DNA of 64,000 bases, from NCBI GenBank assembly GCA_040880725.1, contig JBBDHV010000039.1, forward strand, positions 1 to 64,000. The letters run 5' to 3'. The notes beneath the pieces are model-generated. The model was not told where the DNA came from and searched no databases. It saw nothing but the letters and a program-made list of their open reading frames with translations. Below, in pieces: positions 30,411-39,614 of the stretch. Both the position numbers and the translations under genes were made by a program. Origin of the DNA: DATHWB01 sp040880725. GTDB lineage: Bacteria > Actinomycetota > Acidimicrobiia > Spongiisociales > ZC4RG35. Numbering within the stretch: position 1 is the first letter of the stretch; each line of letters begins with the position of its first letter.

Positions 30411-30974
30411 TCAGGCGGACGGGACTTCGGTGCGCGCCTGGACGAGGGCGTGGGTGACGAGACCGACGAGCGACCGTTGCACGTCGTGACGTTCCCTCGC
30501 ATCGCAATAGCCCACCGGTGTGGTCGCCGGAATCTGCAGTGCCGCCCGCACGTCCTCGAGCTGGTGAAAGCGTGCACCATGGAAGGTGTTGACCGCCACC
30601 ACGAAGGGAACCGCACGGCTCTCGAAGAAGTCGATGGCTGCGAAGCAGTCGTCGAGTCGGCGGGTGTCGGCGAGGATCACCGCGCCGATCGCGCCCCGTG
30701 ACAGTTCGTTCCACATGAAGTGAAAGCGACCCTGGCCGGGGGTGCCGAACAGATACAGCACCAGATCTTCTCCCAAGCCCACGCGGCCGAAGTCCATGGC
30801 GACCGTCGTCGTGGTCTTGCGGGTGACATCGGTGAGATCGTCGACACCGGTGCTGGCGTCGGTCATGACGGCTTCGGACCGAAGCGGCTCGATCTCAGAG
30901 ATGGCTCCGACGAACGTGGTCTTCCCGACGCCGAACCCGCCGGCAACCACGATCTTCACTGGTGTGCGTCGCAT
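30411..30974 (-). CDS. cvnD: conservon Ras-like GTPase (CvnD family)
   Basis: A small GTPase of 187 residues, last in the cvnABCD conservon. The P-loop GGFGVGKTT spans residues 12-20. The switch II region reads LFGTPGQGRF in place of DxxG, and the base-recognition motif reads NTFHG, both usual for this subfamily. In Streptomyces such operons tie membrane sensor kinases to a GTPase and affect development. The ATG at 30974 overlaps the cvnC stop by one base. A longer open frame upstream is shadow sequence over cvnC. Confidence 0.9.
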   Translation of the reverse strand: MRRTPVKIVVAGGFGVGKTTFVGAISEIEPLRSEAVMTDASTGVDDLTDVTRKTTTTVAMDFGRVGLGEDLVLYLFGTPGQGRFHFMWNELSRGAIGAVILADTRRLDDCFAAIDFFESRAVPFVVAVNTFHGARFHQLEDVRAALQIPATTPVGYCDARERHDVQRSLVGLVTHALVQARTEVPSA

Positions 30975-31333
30975 CACAGGCTCCTGATCCCCTCGAGGAC
31001 CCTCTCGAGCAGTTCGGTGTAGGACGCCGAATTCAGGTCCTCGTCGGCCGGTCGATGGACTCCGACGGCACCGTCCTTCTCCAGGTCGGCGATCACGACT
31101 CGCACCACGCCCAGTGGAAGCGAAAGTGCGGCCGCGATCTCCATCAGAGCGACAGGATTGCGACACACGTCGATCACCTGGGCCGCCTCCCAGCGATAGC
31201 GCGATTGGGCGGCCACACCACGCGGCGTCGCCTCGATCTGGGTCGCGACATCGATGTCCAGGTCGACGTCGGTCCGTCCGCCGGTGATGGCGTACGGCCG
31301 GACGAATCGTCCTTCGGAGGGCTGGTCGGCCAT
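30974..31333 (-). CDS. cvnC: conservon DUF742 protein (CvnC family)
   Basis: A 119-residue protein with the DUF742 pattern: N-terminal FVRPYAITGGRT, then a winged-helix-like region (YRWEAAQVIDVC, PVALMEIAAALSLPLGVVRVVIADL). The family may bind the partner kinase or DNA. The ATG at 31333 lies 4 bp after the cvnB stop, with GGAGG in the cvnB end as ribosome site. A frame starting 27 bases earlier overlaps cvnB and is less likely. Confidence 0.9.
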   Translation of the reverse strand: MADQPSEGRFVRPYAITGGRTDVDLDIDVATQIEATPRGVAAQSRYRWEAAQVIDVCRNPVALMEIAAALSLPLGVVRVVIADLEKDGAVGVHRPADEDLNSASYTELLERVLEGIRSL

Positions 31334-31337
31334 GGCC

Positions 31338-31757
31338 TCAGTTTCCTCCGAGGAGTTCACTCTTCAGCTCGTCGCGAACCTCCGGCGTGAGCACGTCGCC
31401 GGCGCGGTCGGAGAACAGGGCCATTTCGTAGCCGATCATCCCGATGTCGGCTTCCTTGGCGGTCATCACGCACAGCAGCGATCCGTCACGGATGCCGGTG
31501 ACGAAGAGCCAGCCGCGTTCCATCTCGATGATCACGTTGTTCACGGTCCCCGCGCCGAAGCGGCCGGCCGATCCGTACGCGAGGCCGATCAAACCGGAGG
31601 CGACGGCTGAGAGTCGCTCCGCAGATTCGCGTTCCACGCCGTCGGACACCGCGAGGGGAAGACCGTCGCTGGAGACCACGACTGCCTGGCGAACCGCCGG
31701 GATCTGTTCGACGAAGCGAACGATGAGCCAGTTCAGGCTGTCTGCTTCGGGGGTCAT
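31338..31757 (-). CDS. cvnB: conservon roadblock/LC7 protein (CvnB family)
   Basis: A 139-residue roadblock/LC7 domain protein. Such proteins act as regulators or GTPase-activating partners of Ras-like GTPases, as MglB does for MglA. Visible features are SLNWLIVRFVEQIPAVRQAVVVSSDGL-like opening strands, SGLIGLAYGSAGRFG, and VIIEMERGWLFVTGI. Its start overlaps the cvnA stop by 4 bp, fitting a single coupled unit. Confidence 0.92.
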   Translation of the reverse strand: MTPEADSLNWLIVRFVEQIPAVRQAVVVSSDGLPLAVSDGVERESAERLSAVASGLIGLAYGSAGRFGAGTVNNVIIEMERGWLFVTGIRDGSLLCVMTAKEADIGMIGYEMALFSDRAGDVLTPEVRDELKSELLGGN

Positions 31758-33937
31758 TCGGAATCTCCTTCCGAGACTTCCCGTCGTCCGGCGTCGAGGC
31801 CTGTCTGGAATGCACCGAAGCTCGACCGGACCACGTCCGGTGATCGATTGGGCTGTGCGACCGGCCGCTCGGATCCAGGGTCGGATTCGTAGGAGCTCCC
31901 CGGTCGTCGCACCGGGAGCGAGCCGATTCCTGGCACGGGCGCCGGCTCGACCGCGGATGGCGGGCCCCAGCGAGGCGGCGGAATCGGCCGCGGCGCCGGC
32001 TGCTTCGGGGTGGCCGGCTTGCCCTGGGGCGCCGGCTGCATTGGTTCGGGTGTCGGGTGTTCGGGGCGTGCCACTCGCGCGGCGTGATGACGTCCGGCGC
32101 CGTTCACGGGTGCCTCGATCGCCTCGGCAGGCTGGGAGACGGGCGCACCCTGCTCGTAGAGGCGGGGCGGCACGAGGAGCTTCGCCGAGACTCCCGGCGC
32201 GCCGGCGACCAGCCGCACGCCGATGCCGTGTCGCTTGGCGAGCATCGCGACGACGTACAGGCCGAGGGTGGGTTCGAGAGCGAGTCCGATGACAGGGGGA
32301 TGCTCCAGCAGGCTGTTGAGTTCTGTCAGGCGTGATTGGGGAATGCCCACTCCCCTGTCGGACACTGTGAGGAGATAGCCCTCCTCGTGGAAGTGGCCGG
32401 AGACCCGAACCCGCGTCTGCGGCGGGGAGAACTGGGCGGCATTCTCGATCAGTTCGGACAGGAGATGGGACAGGTCGGCGACGACTGCCCCCTTCAAACG
32501 CACCGTCTCGAGCGTGAGAACGTCGACTCTGCGGTAGTCCTCGATTTCGCCGATCGCCGCCCGCACGACATCGTCGATGCCAAGTGGAGTCCGCCAGGTT
32601 CTCGGCGGTTCGCTTCCGGCGAGCACGAGCAGGCTCTCGGCGTTGCGACGCATGCGCGTCGCCATGTGGTCGAGCCGGTAGAAGTCGGCCAGGGCCGCCG
32701 GATCCTCCTCGTCGGACTCGAGCTCGTCGATCAGGGCCAACTGACGGTCGATCAGGCTCCGGTTGCGCCTGGCGAGGGTGACGAACATCTCGGCAACGCC
32801 CTTTCGCAACGTCTCCACCTGTTGGGCAGCCACATGTTCGAGGGTGGACTGCATCGCCGAGAACGACCGTGCGAGGTCACCGATCTCATCGGCGCCACGA
32901 TCCCTGATGGGTGGGATGGACGGGAGAACGGCGTCTTCGCTGGGGTCACGCAGAGCCTCGACGAGTGCGGGGAGTTGCTCCTGGGCGACATGGTGCGCGC
33001 GTTCGGTGATGCTCCGCACACGACGGACGATGGACCTCGAGATCAGTGCGGTCATGACCGCTGCGAGCACGAGCGCGCCAACTGCGGCGACCACCACCAG
33101 CCACGCTTCGGTTGTCGCCCGCGCGGCAGCCGTCCGGGCGCTCTGCAGCACGGAGTCGGTGAGACGCTCCTCGAAGACGCCCAGCGCCGTCGCTCGCTCG
33201 TCGAGAAGTTGACGCCAGTCGGCTTCGGAAATCAGTGTGGCGTCGTCGGCGGTATCGAGCAGGCGGCTGACCTGGGTGGACACACCGCCGATCGCCACCG
33301 GCGCACCCGACTGGGCGAACGTCGTTCGAGCTTCGGCGCTGGCCACCGTGTGGAAGAGGTCGGTCCAGCCGGTGAAGTCCAACTGCAGCGACTGAATACG
33401 GTCCTGGGTGGTGGCATCGGCCGAGGAGAGCGGGAACGCGTCGGTGATGACACGTTCCTGGACTCGCGCAACCTGTCGTGCCCGGCCGATCGCCGAGACG
33501 CCTTCCAACGCTCGCGCGGACTCCTGGTTCGCCACTTCGGCGGGAACGAGTGACGCCATCGAGAGCAGGTCACCGGCGACCTGGTCATATGCGGCGGCTC
33601 CGCCGTCCGCCTGACGCGCCAGTTCGAGTCGCCGAACCGCCGCGTCGAGTTGCCGCCCGAGCGGCGGTACATCGACTGCATCGACCGAAGCCCTGAGCGC
33701 GCCGAGTCGCGTGTCCGTCTCGGCGACGTCTACGCCGCCGGAACCGGCTTCGTCGGCGAGGGCGTCGACCGTCGCTCGGAGGTCGATGAGCACCGCAGCC
33801 AACTGGGCGGCCGTGCGCTCGTCGTCGGCTTCGGCAAAGGCCGACTGCACGAACAACGCCGAGACGCCACTCAGTGCCAACACCAATGGGACTGCGGCAA
33901 GAACGAGCTTGCCGGGCAAACGCAGTCTCCGAAACAC
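31754..33937 (-). CDS. cvnA: conservon sensor histidine kinase-like protein (CvnA family)
   Basis: A 727-residue membrane sensor. A signal-anchor helix (about 11-34) precedes a large extracytoplasmic helical NIT-like sensor domain. A second membrane helix (about 275-300) and a HAMP region (ISRSIVRRVRSITERA) follow. The kinase part has FYRLDHMATRMRRNAESLLVLAG in the dimerisation helix, then N-box ENAAQFSPP, DRGVGIP, and TLGLYVVAMLAKRHG. A Pro-rich cytosolic tail of over 100 residues ends the protein. The ligand is unknown. Only 87 bp separate it from rel, and no clear promoter is visible there. Confidence 0.92.
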   Translation of the reverse strand: MFRRLRLPGKLVLAAVPLVLALSGVSALFVQSAFAEADDERTAAQLAAVLIDLRATVDALADEAGSGGVDVAETDTRLGALRASVDAVDVPPLGRQLDAAVRRLELARQADGGAAAYDQVAGDLLSMASLVPAEVANQESARALEGVSAIGRARQVARVQERVITDAFPLSSADATTQDRIQSLQLDFTGWTDLFHTVASAEARTTFAQSGAPVAIGGVSTQVSRLLDTADDATLISEADWRQLLDERATALGVFEERLTDSVLQSARTAAARATTEAWLVVVAAVGALVLAAVMTALISRSIVRRVRSITERAHHVAQEQLPALVEALRDPSEDAVLPSIPPIRDRGADEIGDLARSFSAMQSTLEHVAAQQVETLRKGVAEMFVTLARRNRSLIDRQLALIDELESDEEDPAALADFYRLDHMATRMRRNAESLLVLAGSEPPRTWRTPLGIDDVVRAAIGEIEDYRRVDVLTLETVRLKGAVVADLSHLLSELIENAAQFSPPQTRVRVSGHFHEEGYLLTVSDRGVGIPQSRLTELNSLLEHPPVIGLALEPTLGLYVVAMLAKRHGIGVRLVAGAPGVSAKLLVPPRLYEQGAPVSQPAEAIEAPVNGAGRHHAARVARPEHPTPEPMQPAPQGKPATPKQPAPRPIPPPRWGPPSAVEPAPVPGIGSLPVRRPGSSYESDPGSERPVAQPNRSPDVVRSSFGAFQTGLDAGRREVSEGDSE

Positions 33938-34024
33938 CGCGGGGGACCCCCTGAATCGTCGTGTGGTCCCATCGGCCCATTGCGCCGGAAGCTGAAGGAC
34001 GAAACGCGGCGTATGCCGGCGAGT

Positions 34025-36196
34025 TCAGTCGGTCGGCTCACTCACCAGGCGGAACGCGGCGAACACGCCGTCGACGCCCCGCAGGTCGTTGATGAGCTTG
34101 TCGACTGATCCCGGGTCGGAGAGTTCGACCTCGTAGCGCAGGATCGCCACCCGGTCCCGGCCCGTGATCGACGACGAGGCGCTGATGTTGCCGCCCAGGT
34201 CGGAGATCACTTCGGTGACGTCACGGAGGAGTTTGGTGCGGTCCAGGGCTTCGACTTGGACCCAGACTGCGAAGCTCCCGATGCGGTCGGCGCTCCAGGC
34301 GACGTCGACCATCCGCTCCCGACGTTCGTCCGCGAGGGCGTTGAGGTTCGTGCAGTCGTCACGATGGACCGACACACCACGACCGACGGTGACGAATCCG
34401 ACGATGCCGTCCCCGGGAACGGGCGCACAGCACCGGGCGATTCGCACCATCATGTCGTCGAGTCCTTCGACGATGATCCCGGGGCCCGCCGACGAGTATT
34501 TCCGGGGTCGGACAGGAGCGAGGAGGTCCTCGTCGTCGTCTTCGGGGCGGACCGAGCGCACGATCTTGTGCACGACCGAGTTGACGCCGACTTCGCCTTC
34601 GCCCACCGCGGCCATCAAGCCCGCGATGTCCTGTTTCGCGAATTCTGCGGCGACCTCGGCGAGCAGCGCGTCGCGTTCAGTGGCCCCCAGGCCGAGACCT
34701 TCCTTCCTGAGGGCGGTGAGCACCTGATCTCGGCCCTCGACAACAGCCAGTTCCCGTCGTTCCTTGAGGAACCACTGCTTGATCTTCGTACGCGCCCGGG
34801 AGGTGCGCACGAACTTCAGCCAATCTCGGGAAGGCCCGGCTTCGGAGGATTTCGACGTGAGGACCTCGATGATGTCCCCGGATTCCACCCGGGTCGACAG
34901 AGGCATCAGCCGGCCGTTGATCCTCGCGCCGACGCAACGGTGACCGACCTCGGTGTGGACCGCATACGCGAAGTCCACCGCCGTCGCACCCCGGGGCAGG
35001 GTCTTGACATCGCCGTTCGGGGTCATCACGAAGACTTCGTCCTGATAGAGATCGAGTTTCAACGAGTCGAGGAACTCCTGGGGATCGTCTTCGCCCTGCA
35101 GCGCCTGCAATCCGCCCGCCCACTCGAGGGTGGTCGCCTCCTTGCCCTCCTTGTATCGCCAATGCGCGGCGATTCCCGCCTCCGCCAAACGGTGCATCTC
35201 ATGGGTCCTGATCTGGACTTCCAATGGCCGGCCGTCCGGCCCGATCACCGTGGTGTGCAGCGACTGGTAGAGGTTGAACTTGGGCATCGCGATGTAGTCC
35301 TTGAAGCGCCCGGAGACCGGCATCCAGCGGGCATGGACCAACCCGAGCACGCCGTAGCACTGCTGCACGGTCTCGACGACGACGCGTACGCCGATCAGGT
35401 CGTGGATCTCCTCGAACGGCCGGCCGGACTCGACGAGCTTGCGGTAGATCGAATAGTGATGCTTCGGTCGGCCGGAGATGTCTGCGGAAATCTCCGCGTC
35501 GGCGACCATGGCCTGCAGCTCCCGGACGATCTTTTCGATGAAGACGTCCCGTTCGGGCGCTCGGTCGGCCAGGCGCTTTTCGATCTCGGCGAATCGTTCC
35601 GGATACAGGATCTCAAAGCACCGATCCTCGAGTTCGTGTTTGATCTCCTGGACTCCGAGCCGGTGTGCCAGTGGCGCGTAGATGTCGAGTGTCTCCCTCG
35701 CCACCCGTTCCTGTTTTTCGAGACGCAGTGCGGACACGGTTCGGATGTTGTGGAGGCGGTCGCACAGCTTGATGATGAGGACACGCACGTCTTGGGCCAT
35801 CGCGACGACCATCTTGCGGATCGTTGCCGCTTGGGCCTGCTGGGGGCTGTCGTATTCGAGCCGGTCGAGTTTCGTCACCCCGTCGATGAGGAATGCGACC
35901 TCCTGGCCGAACTCGGCAACGATGTCCTCCAGACCTATCTCGGTGTCCTCCACGGTGTCATGGAGGAAACCCGCCGCCAGCGTGGCCTCGTCGAGTCCGT
36001 ATTCGGCGAGGATCGACGTGACGGCCACCGGGTGAGTGATGTACGGCTCCCCCGACTTGCGGCGCTGGCCCGCATGAGCCTGTTCGGCGACCCGAAATGC
36101 CTGTTCCAGCACGGATGTGTCCGCGCCGGGATGGTGGCGGACGTACTCCGCCAGGACGAATCGATGATCGAGCGGTTCAGTACTCGAGGAGAGCAT
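34025..36196 (-). CDS. rel: bifunctional (p)ppGpp synthetase/hydrolase Rel
   Basis: Makes and degrades (p)ppGpp for the stringent response. Domains in order: the HD hydrolase with FLHDTVEDTE and KLCDRLHNIRT, the synthetase with RFKDYIAMPKFNLYQSLHTT, a TGS domain (VFVMTPNGDVKTLPRGATAVDFAY), a helical region, a zinc-finger-like segment (IARCCAPVPGDGIVGF) and a C-terminal ACT domain. Both catalytic sites look intact. The ATG at 36196 gives 723 residues; a GTG at 36223 is also open. The start lies inside the 3' end of apt. Confidence 0.97.
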   Translation of the reverse strand: MLSSSTEPLDHRFVLAEYVRHHPGADTSVLEQAFRVAEQAHAGQRRKSGEPYITHPVAVTSILAEYGLDEATLAAGFLHDTVEDTEIGLEDIVAEFGQEVAFLIDGVTKLDRLEYDSPQQAQAATIRKMVVAMAQDVRVLIIKLCDRLHNIRTVSALRLEKQERVARETLDIYAPLAHRLGVQEIKHELEDRCFEILYPERFAEIEKRLADRAPERDVFIEKIVRELQAMVADAEISADISGRPKHHYSIYRKLVESGRPFEEIHDLIGVRVVVETVQQCYGVLGLVHARWMPVSGRFKDYIAMPKFNLYQSLHTTVIGPDGRPLEVQIRTHEMHRLAEAGIAAHWRYKEGKEATTLEWAGGLQALQGEDDPQEFLDSLKLDLYQDEVFVMTPNGDVKTLPRGATAVDFAYAVHTEVGHRCVGARINGRLMPLSTRVESGDIIEVLTSKSSEAGPSRDWLKFVRTSRARTKIKQWFLKERRELAVVEGRDQVLTALRKEGLGLGATERDALLAEVAAEFAKQDIAGLMAAVGEGEVGVNSVVHKIVRSVRPEDDDEDLLAPVRPRKYSSAGPGIIVEGLDDMMVRIARCCAPVPGDGIVGFVTVGRGVSVHRDDCTNLNALADERRERMVDVAWSADRIGSFAVWVQVEALDRTKLLRDVTEVISDLGGNISASSSITGRDRVAILRYEVELSDPGSVDKLINDLRGVDGVFAAFRLVSEPTD

Positions 36197-36692
36197 GAAA
36201 CGGGAGGTCCCCGAGCCGGTCACGTCCTTTGAGGAACGTCAACTCGATGAACACGCTCAACCCCACTACGTGGCCGCCCATCTCGTCGAAGAGTCCCACG
36301 GCTGCCGCGGCGGTGCCGCCGGTGGCGAGAAGATCGTCGACGATGAGGATGCGATCGCCTTCTGATGCGGCGTCGATGTGGACCTCGAGAGCATCGGAGC
36401 CGTACTCGAGGTCATACTTGCGTGCCTTGGTCTTGTGTGGGAGCTTGCCGGGTTTGCGGACCGGGATGAACCCGGCGCCGAGCATCCGAGCGATGGGCGC
36501 AGCCAGGGTGAACCCCCGTGCTTCGATACCCGCCACCTTGGTGATCCCTTGATCCTGATGCGGTTCGACCATGCGGTCGAGCAGTTCACGGAACGCCGGG
36601 CCGTCGCCAAGCACTGGGGTGATGTCATAGAACAGAATTCCGGGCTTTGGATAGTCCGGAATCTCGCGGATGAGCGCACGTATGGAATCCAC
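36177..36692 (-). CDS. apt: adenine phosphoribosyltransferase
   Basis: Salvages adenine to AMP with PRPP. The 171 residues include the N-terminal REIPDYPKPGILFYDITPVL, the GIEARGFTLAAPIA segment and the PRPP loop ILIVDDLLATGGTAAAA. The start is GTG. The apt-rel pair, overlapping here, is a well-known actinobacterial arrangement, and secF follows upstream by 32 bp. Confidence 0.96.
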   Translation of the reverse strand: MDSIRALIREIPDYPKPGILFYDITPVLGDGPAFRELLDRMVEPHQDQGITKVAGIEARGFTLAAPIARMLGAGFIPVRKPGKLPHKTKARKYDLEYGSDALEVHIDAASEGDRILIVDDLLATGGTAAAAVGLFDEMGGHVVGLSVFIELTFLKGRDRLGDLPFHALLEY

Positions 36693-36724
36693 CGTCGAAT
36701 CCTACCGCCCGGGCGGCGCTGCCT

Positions 36725-37816
36725 TCATCGCCGTCCCTTCTTCGGGGGTCGTGGTGCGGGTCCGCTGCCCGGGGGCCGATCCGGGGAGGCCTCGGTGCGT
36801 TCGGGCTGTCTCTTCGGGGCCTGGGGTGGAGCCGCGGTGGCCGGCCCCACAGCCTTGGCTGCTCGGAGATCCCGGATGCGGTGTACCTCGTGCCGCTGGG
36901 CGGTCCACTCGTCCTCGCCCTCCCGCCACACGGCGAGCAGCGGACCGGCGATCATGATCGACGAGTAGGTGCCGGCGGCCATTCCCACGAACAGCGCCAG
37001 TGCGAAGTCCTGCAGGCTGGAAGCGCCGAGCAGGATCGACCCGACGAACAGCAGCGACCCGACCGGGATGAGCGACGTGAGGGACGTCAGCAGCGAGCGG
37101 ATGAGCACCTTGTTCATCGCCCGGTTGACGATCTCTGTGTAGGTGTGGTCGTCTCGCATCTCGTCGGTGTATTCCTCGACCCGGTCGAAGACGACGACGG
37201 TGTCGTAGAGCGAATACCCGAGGATCGTGAGAAGGGCGACCACGGTGGCCGGCGTCACAGGGAACTGGAGCAGGGCGTACACGCCGATCGTGATGATCAT
37301 GTCGTGGAAGAGGGCAACGATCCCGACGAGCCCCATTTTCCATTGCAGACGCCAGGCGATGAAGAGGACCGCCAGCGCCAGGAACACTCCGAGCGCGATG
37401 AGTGCTTGGCGCGCGACGAGGGTGCCGAAGGTGGGACCCACCGCATCGAGGGACGAGTCCACCCGTTCGACGCCGGTCAGCGAGGTGATGACGTCGATCA
37501 GTTCGTCTTCTGCGGCCTGGTCGAGCGGACCTGTCTGGACGAGAACCGCCTCCCCGTCGTCGATCAACTGGATGCGGGCGTCGCCCAGCCCGAGGGAGGT
37601 GATGGTCTCTCGGAGGTCCTCGACTCCGGCGCCGGCCGGGTTGGGGCTCTGGATCGCCACTCCACCTTCGAACTCGAGACCGAAGTTGAGTTGGCGCAGA
37701 CCGAGCGCAGCAAGTGACACGAGGATCAGGACTGCAGAGAACATGAACCACCGACGCCGGAGACCGACGAAGTCGATGGTGGTCTCGCCCCGGGAGATGT
37801 TCGTGAGCGCACTCAT
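36725..37816 (-). CDS. secF: protein translocase subunit SecF
   Basis: With SecD, uses the proton motive force to pull exported proteins across the membrane. The 363 residues have six predicted membrane segments, the first at about 25-42, and the FGLEFEGGVAI motif in the periplasmic start. Later come GYSLYDTVVVFDRVEE and AMNKVLIRSLLTSLTSLIPV. A long basic, Pro-rich cytoplasmic tail follows. The ATG overlaps the secD stop by 4 bp. Confidence 0.95.
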   Translation of the reverse strand: MSALTNISRGETTIDFVGLRRRWFMFSAVLILVSLAALGLRQLNFGLEFEGGVAIQSPNPAGAGVEDLRETITSLGLGDARIQLIDDGEAVLVQTGPLDQAAEDELIDVITSLTGVERVDSSLDAVGPTFGTLVARQALIALGVFLALAVLFIAWRLQWKMGLVGIVALFHDMIITIGVYALLQFPVTPATVVALLTILGYSLYDTVVVFDRVEEYTDEMRDDHTYTEIVNRAMNKVLIRSLLTSLTSLIPVGSLLFVGSILLGASSLQDFALALFVGMAAGTYSSIMIAGPLLAVWREGEDEWTAQRHEVHRIRDLRAAKAVGPATAAPPQAPKRQPERTEASPDRPPGSGPAPRPPKKGRR

Positions 37817-39267
37817 GGCGTGGACCTCGCTCCCGCCGCCCCCACGATGGAGAACGGCCCACCGTCACCGAGCCGGGTGCGGCCCAACAGCCACACGGCC
37901 CGACGGGTGTACAGCCGAACCACGATGAGGTCGAGAACCGTCGCAATCCCCAAGGCGAGGGCGAACCCGCGCACCGCGCCGACGGCGAGGAGATACAGCA
38001 AGGTGGCTCCGAGCAGTGAGACCGTGTCGGCGGTGAGGATCGTTCGGAAGGCACCCTTGAAGGCGTCGGTCACCGCCGTTTCCACGTCCGCGCCGGCCCG
38101 GATCTCGTCTTTGACGCGTTCGAAGTAGACGATGTAGGAGTCAGCGGTGATTCCGACCGCGACGATGATGCCGGTCACCCCGGCAAGTGTCAGTGTCAAT
38201 CCGAAGCTCTCGAGTGCACCGAGCGCCGAGAAGATGCCGATGAGGAGCGAACCGAACACCGTGAGCCCGACCAGGGCGACGAGGCCGAGTGCCCGGTAGT
38301 AGGCCACGAGGAGGATCGCGACGAGGATCAGCCCGGCACCTCCCGCCCACAGGCCGAGTTCCAGCGAGTCGGTACCGAGGGATGCGGAGACCTTCGAGAC
38401 CGAGGATCGTTCGAACGAGACCGGGAGTGACCCGTATCGCAGCACGACGCCGAGATCCTGGGCTTCCTGTTCGGCATCGGGTGACGCGCCGAGCGTGATC
38501 GAGGCTTGTCCGCCGGTGATGCCGGTGCCGGGGTCGACATCGAGATTGACTTCGGGTGCGGCGAGAATCTCTCCGTCGAGGACGATCGCGATCTGCCGGC
38601 GCGGGTCACCTGGCGGGTAGGTCGCTGCCTCGCCGGTGAGGTCGGCAAAGATGTCTCCCCCGTCGCCGGTCAGGCCCAGCGACACGCTCCACTGCGCTCC
38701 CGCGGTGTTGAAGCCGGGGATGGCGGACGAGACGTCGCTCCCGAGCAACTCTGCGGGACCGAGATGGAGGACCGTGAACGTGGCGCCGCCGGTGAGAGGG
38801 CTGGTGCGCTCATACCGCAGATACGACTCGGTCGTCAGGTCGTCGTCGATGGTGAGTCCTGTGACCGGATCGACCCCGTCAGGTGCCTCGTCGCCCGTCA
38901 GCGGCCCGGTCTCCCCCGGTGTTTCGCCGAGGACCGGACGGAAGCTCAGTTGGCCGGTCTGGCCGATGGCGTCGAGAGCGCGCCGCTCGTCTTCGACCCC
39001 TGGCAACTGGACGACGACCGTGTTGGCGCCGGAGATCGCGATCTCGGGCTCTTGTACGCCGCCGATGTCTTCGATGCGGTTTCGCATCACCTCGACGGCG
39101 ACTTCCAGGACTTCCTCGTCGGTGTCCGGGGGTGCGGTGAGGACGACGGATGTGCCGCCCTGGAGGTCGAGCCCGAGACGGGGTGTGATGCCTGCGGCGG
39201 TCAGCGCACCGAGCCCGCCCCAAGCCAGGGCGAGCACGATGAAGAGACCGACGAGGCGACGGCCCAT
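37813..39267 (-). CDS. secD: protein translocase subunit SecD
   Basis: Membrane part of the SecDF complex, 484 residues. It has an N-terminal helix, then GLDLQGGTSVVL, a large P1 head domain, and five C-terminal membrane segments with GITADSYIVYFERVKDE and the RAGADVETAVTDAF loop. It overlaps secF by 4 bp and lies 2 bp from yajC, giving the usual yajC-secD-secF order. Confidence 0.96.
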   Translation of the reverse strand: MGRRLVGLFIVLALAWGGLGALTAAGITPRLGLDLQGGTSVVLTAPPDTDEEVLEVAVEVMRNRIEDIGGVQEPEIAISGANTVVVQLPGVEDERRALDAIGQTGQLSFRPVLGETPGETGPLTGDEAPDGVDPVTGLTIDDDLTTESYLRYERTSPLTGGATFTVLHLGPAELLGSDVSSAIPGFNTAGAQWSVSLGLTGDGGDIFADLTGEAATYPPGDPRRQIAIVLDGEILAAPEVNLDVDPGTGITGGQASITLGASPDAEQEAQDLGVVLRYGSLPVSFERSSVSKVSASLGTDSLELGLWAGGAGLILVAILLVAYYRALGLVALVGLTVFGSLLIGIFSALGALESFGLTLTLAGVTGIIVAVGITADSYIVYFERVKDEIRAGADVETAVTDAFKGAFRTILTADTVSLLGATLLYLLAVGAVRGFALALGIATVLDLIVVRLYTRRAVWLLGRTRLGDGGPFSIVGAAGARSTP

Positions 39268-39269
39268 CC

Positions 39270-39569
39270 TCAGACTTCAGCGCCGCTGCGCGATGCGATC
39301 GCCCTGCGGGCGAAGCGGAGCCGGCCGGTCTCGACCTCGATCACGACCGAGTCGTCGTCGATTTCGACGACACGACCCATGATTCCGCCGATGGTCTGGA
39401 CCTCGTCGCCGACGGCGAGGGCACTTTGGATGGCTTCGGTCTGCTTCTTGCGCTTCCGCTGGGGAAGGATGAAAAGCACCACGAAGGCACCGAGCATGAG
39501 AAGGAGGAACAACGACGATCCGCCTGCGGATGTCGTTCCTTCCTGAGCGAGCACGATCATTTCGGACAC
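39270..39569 (-). CDS. yajC: preprotein translocase accessory protein YajC
   Basis: A 99-residue small membrane protein associated with SecDF. One membrane helix (about 18-36) ends at ILPQRKRKKQTEAIQSAL. It is followed by the conserved VGDEVQTIGGIMGRVVEIDDDSVVIEV-type beta domain, seen here as VGDEVQTIGGIMGRV. First gene of yajC-secD-secF; the gap to tgt is 45 bp. Confidence 0.94.
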   Translation of the reverse strand: MSEMIVLAQEGTTSAGGSSLFLLLMLGAFVVLFILPQRKRKKQTEAIQSALAVGDEVQTIGGIMGRVVEIDDDSVVIEVETGRLRFARRAIASRSGAEV

Positions 39570-39614
39570 GATGAGACAACTCCTGGTCCCGGGGGAACGG
39601 CGAGATTACCCGTC

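Noticed and set aside
30411..31166. CvnD with a 64-residue N-terminal extension
   Set aside because: The extension lies over cvnC in another frame; the ATG at 30974 gives the normal family start.
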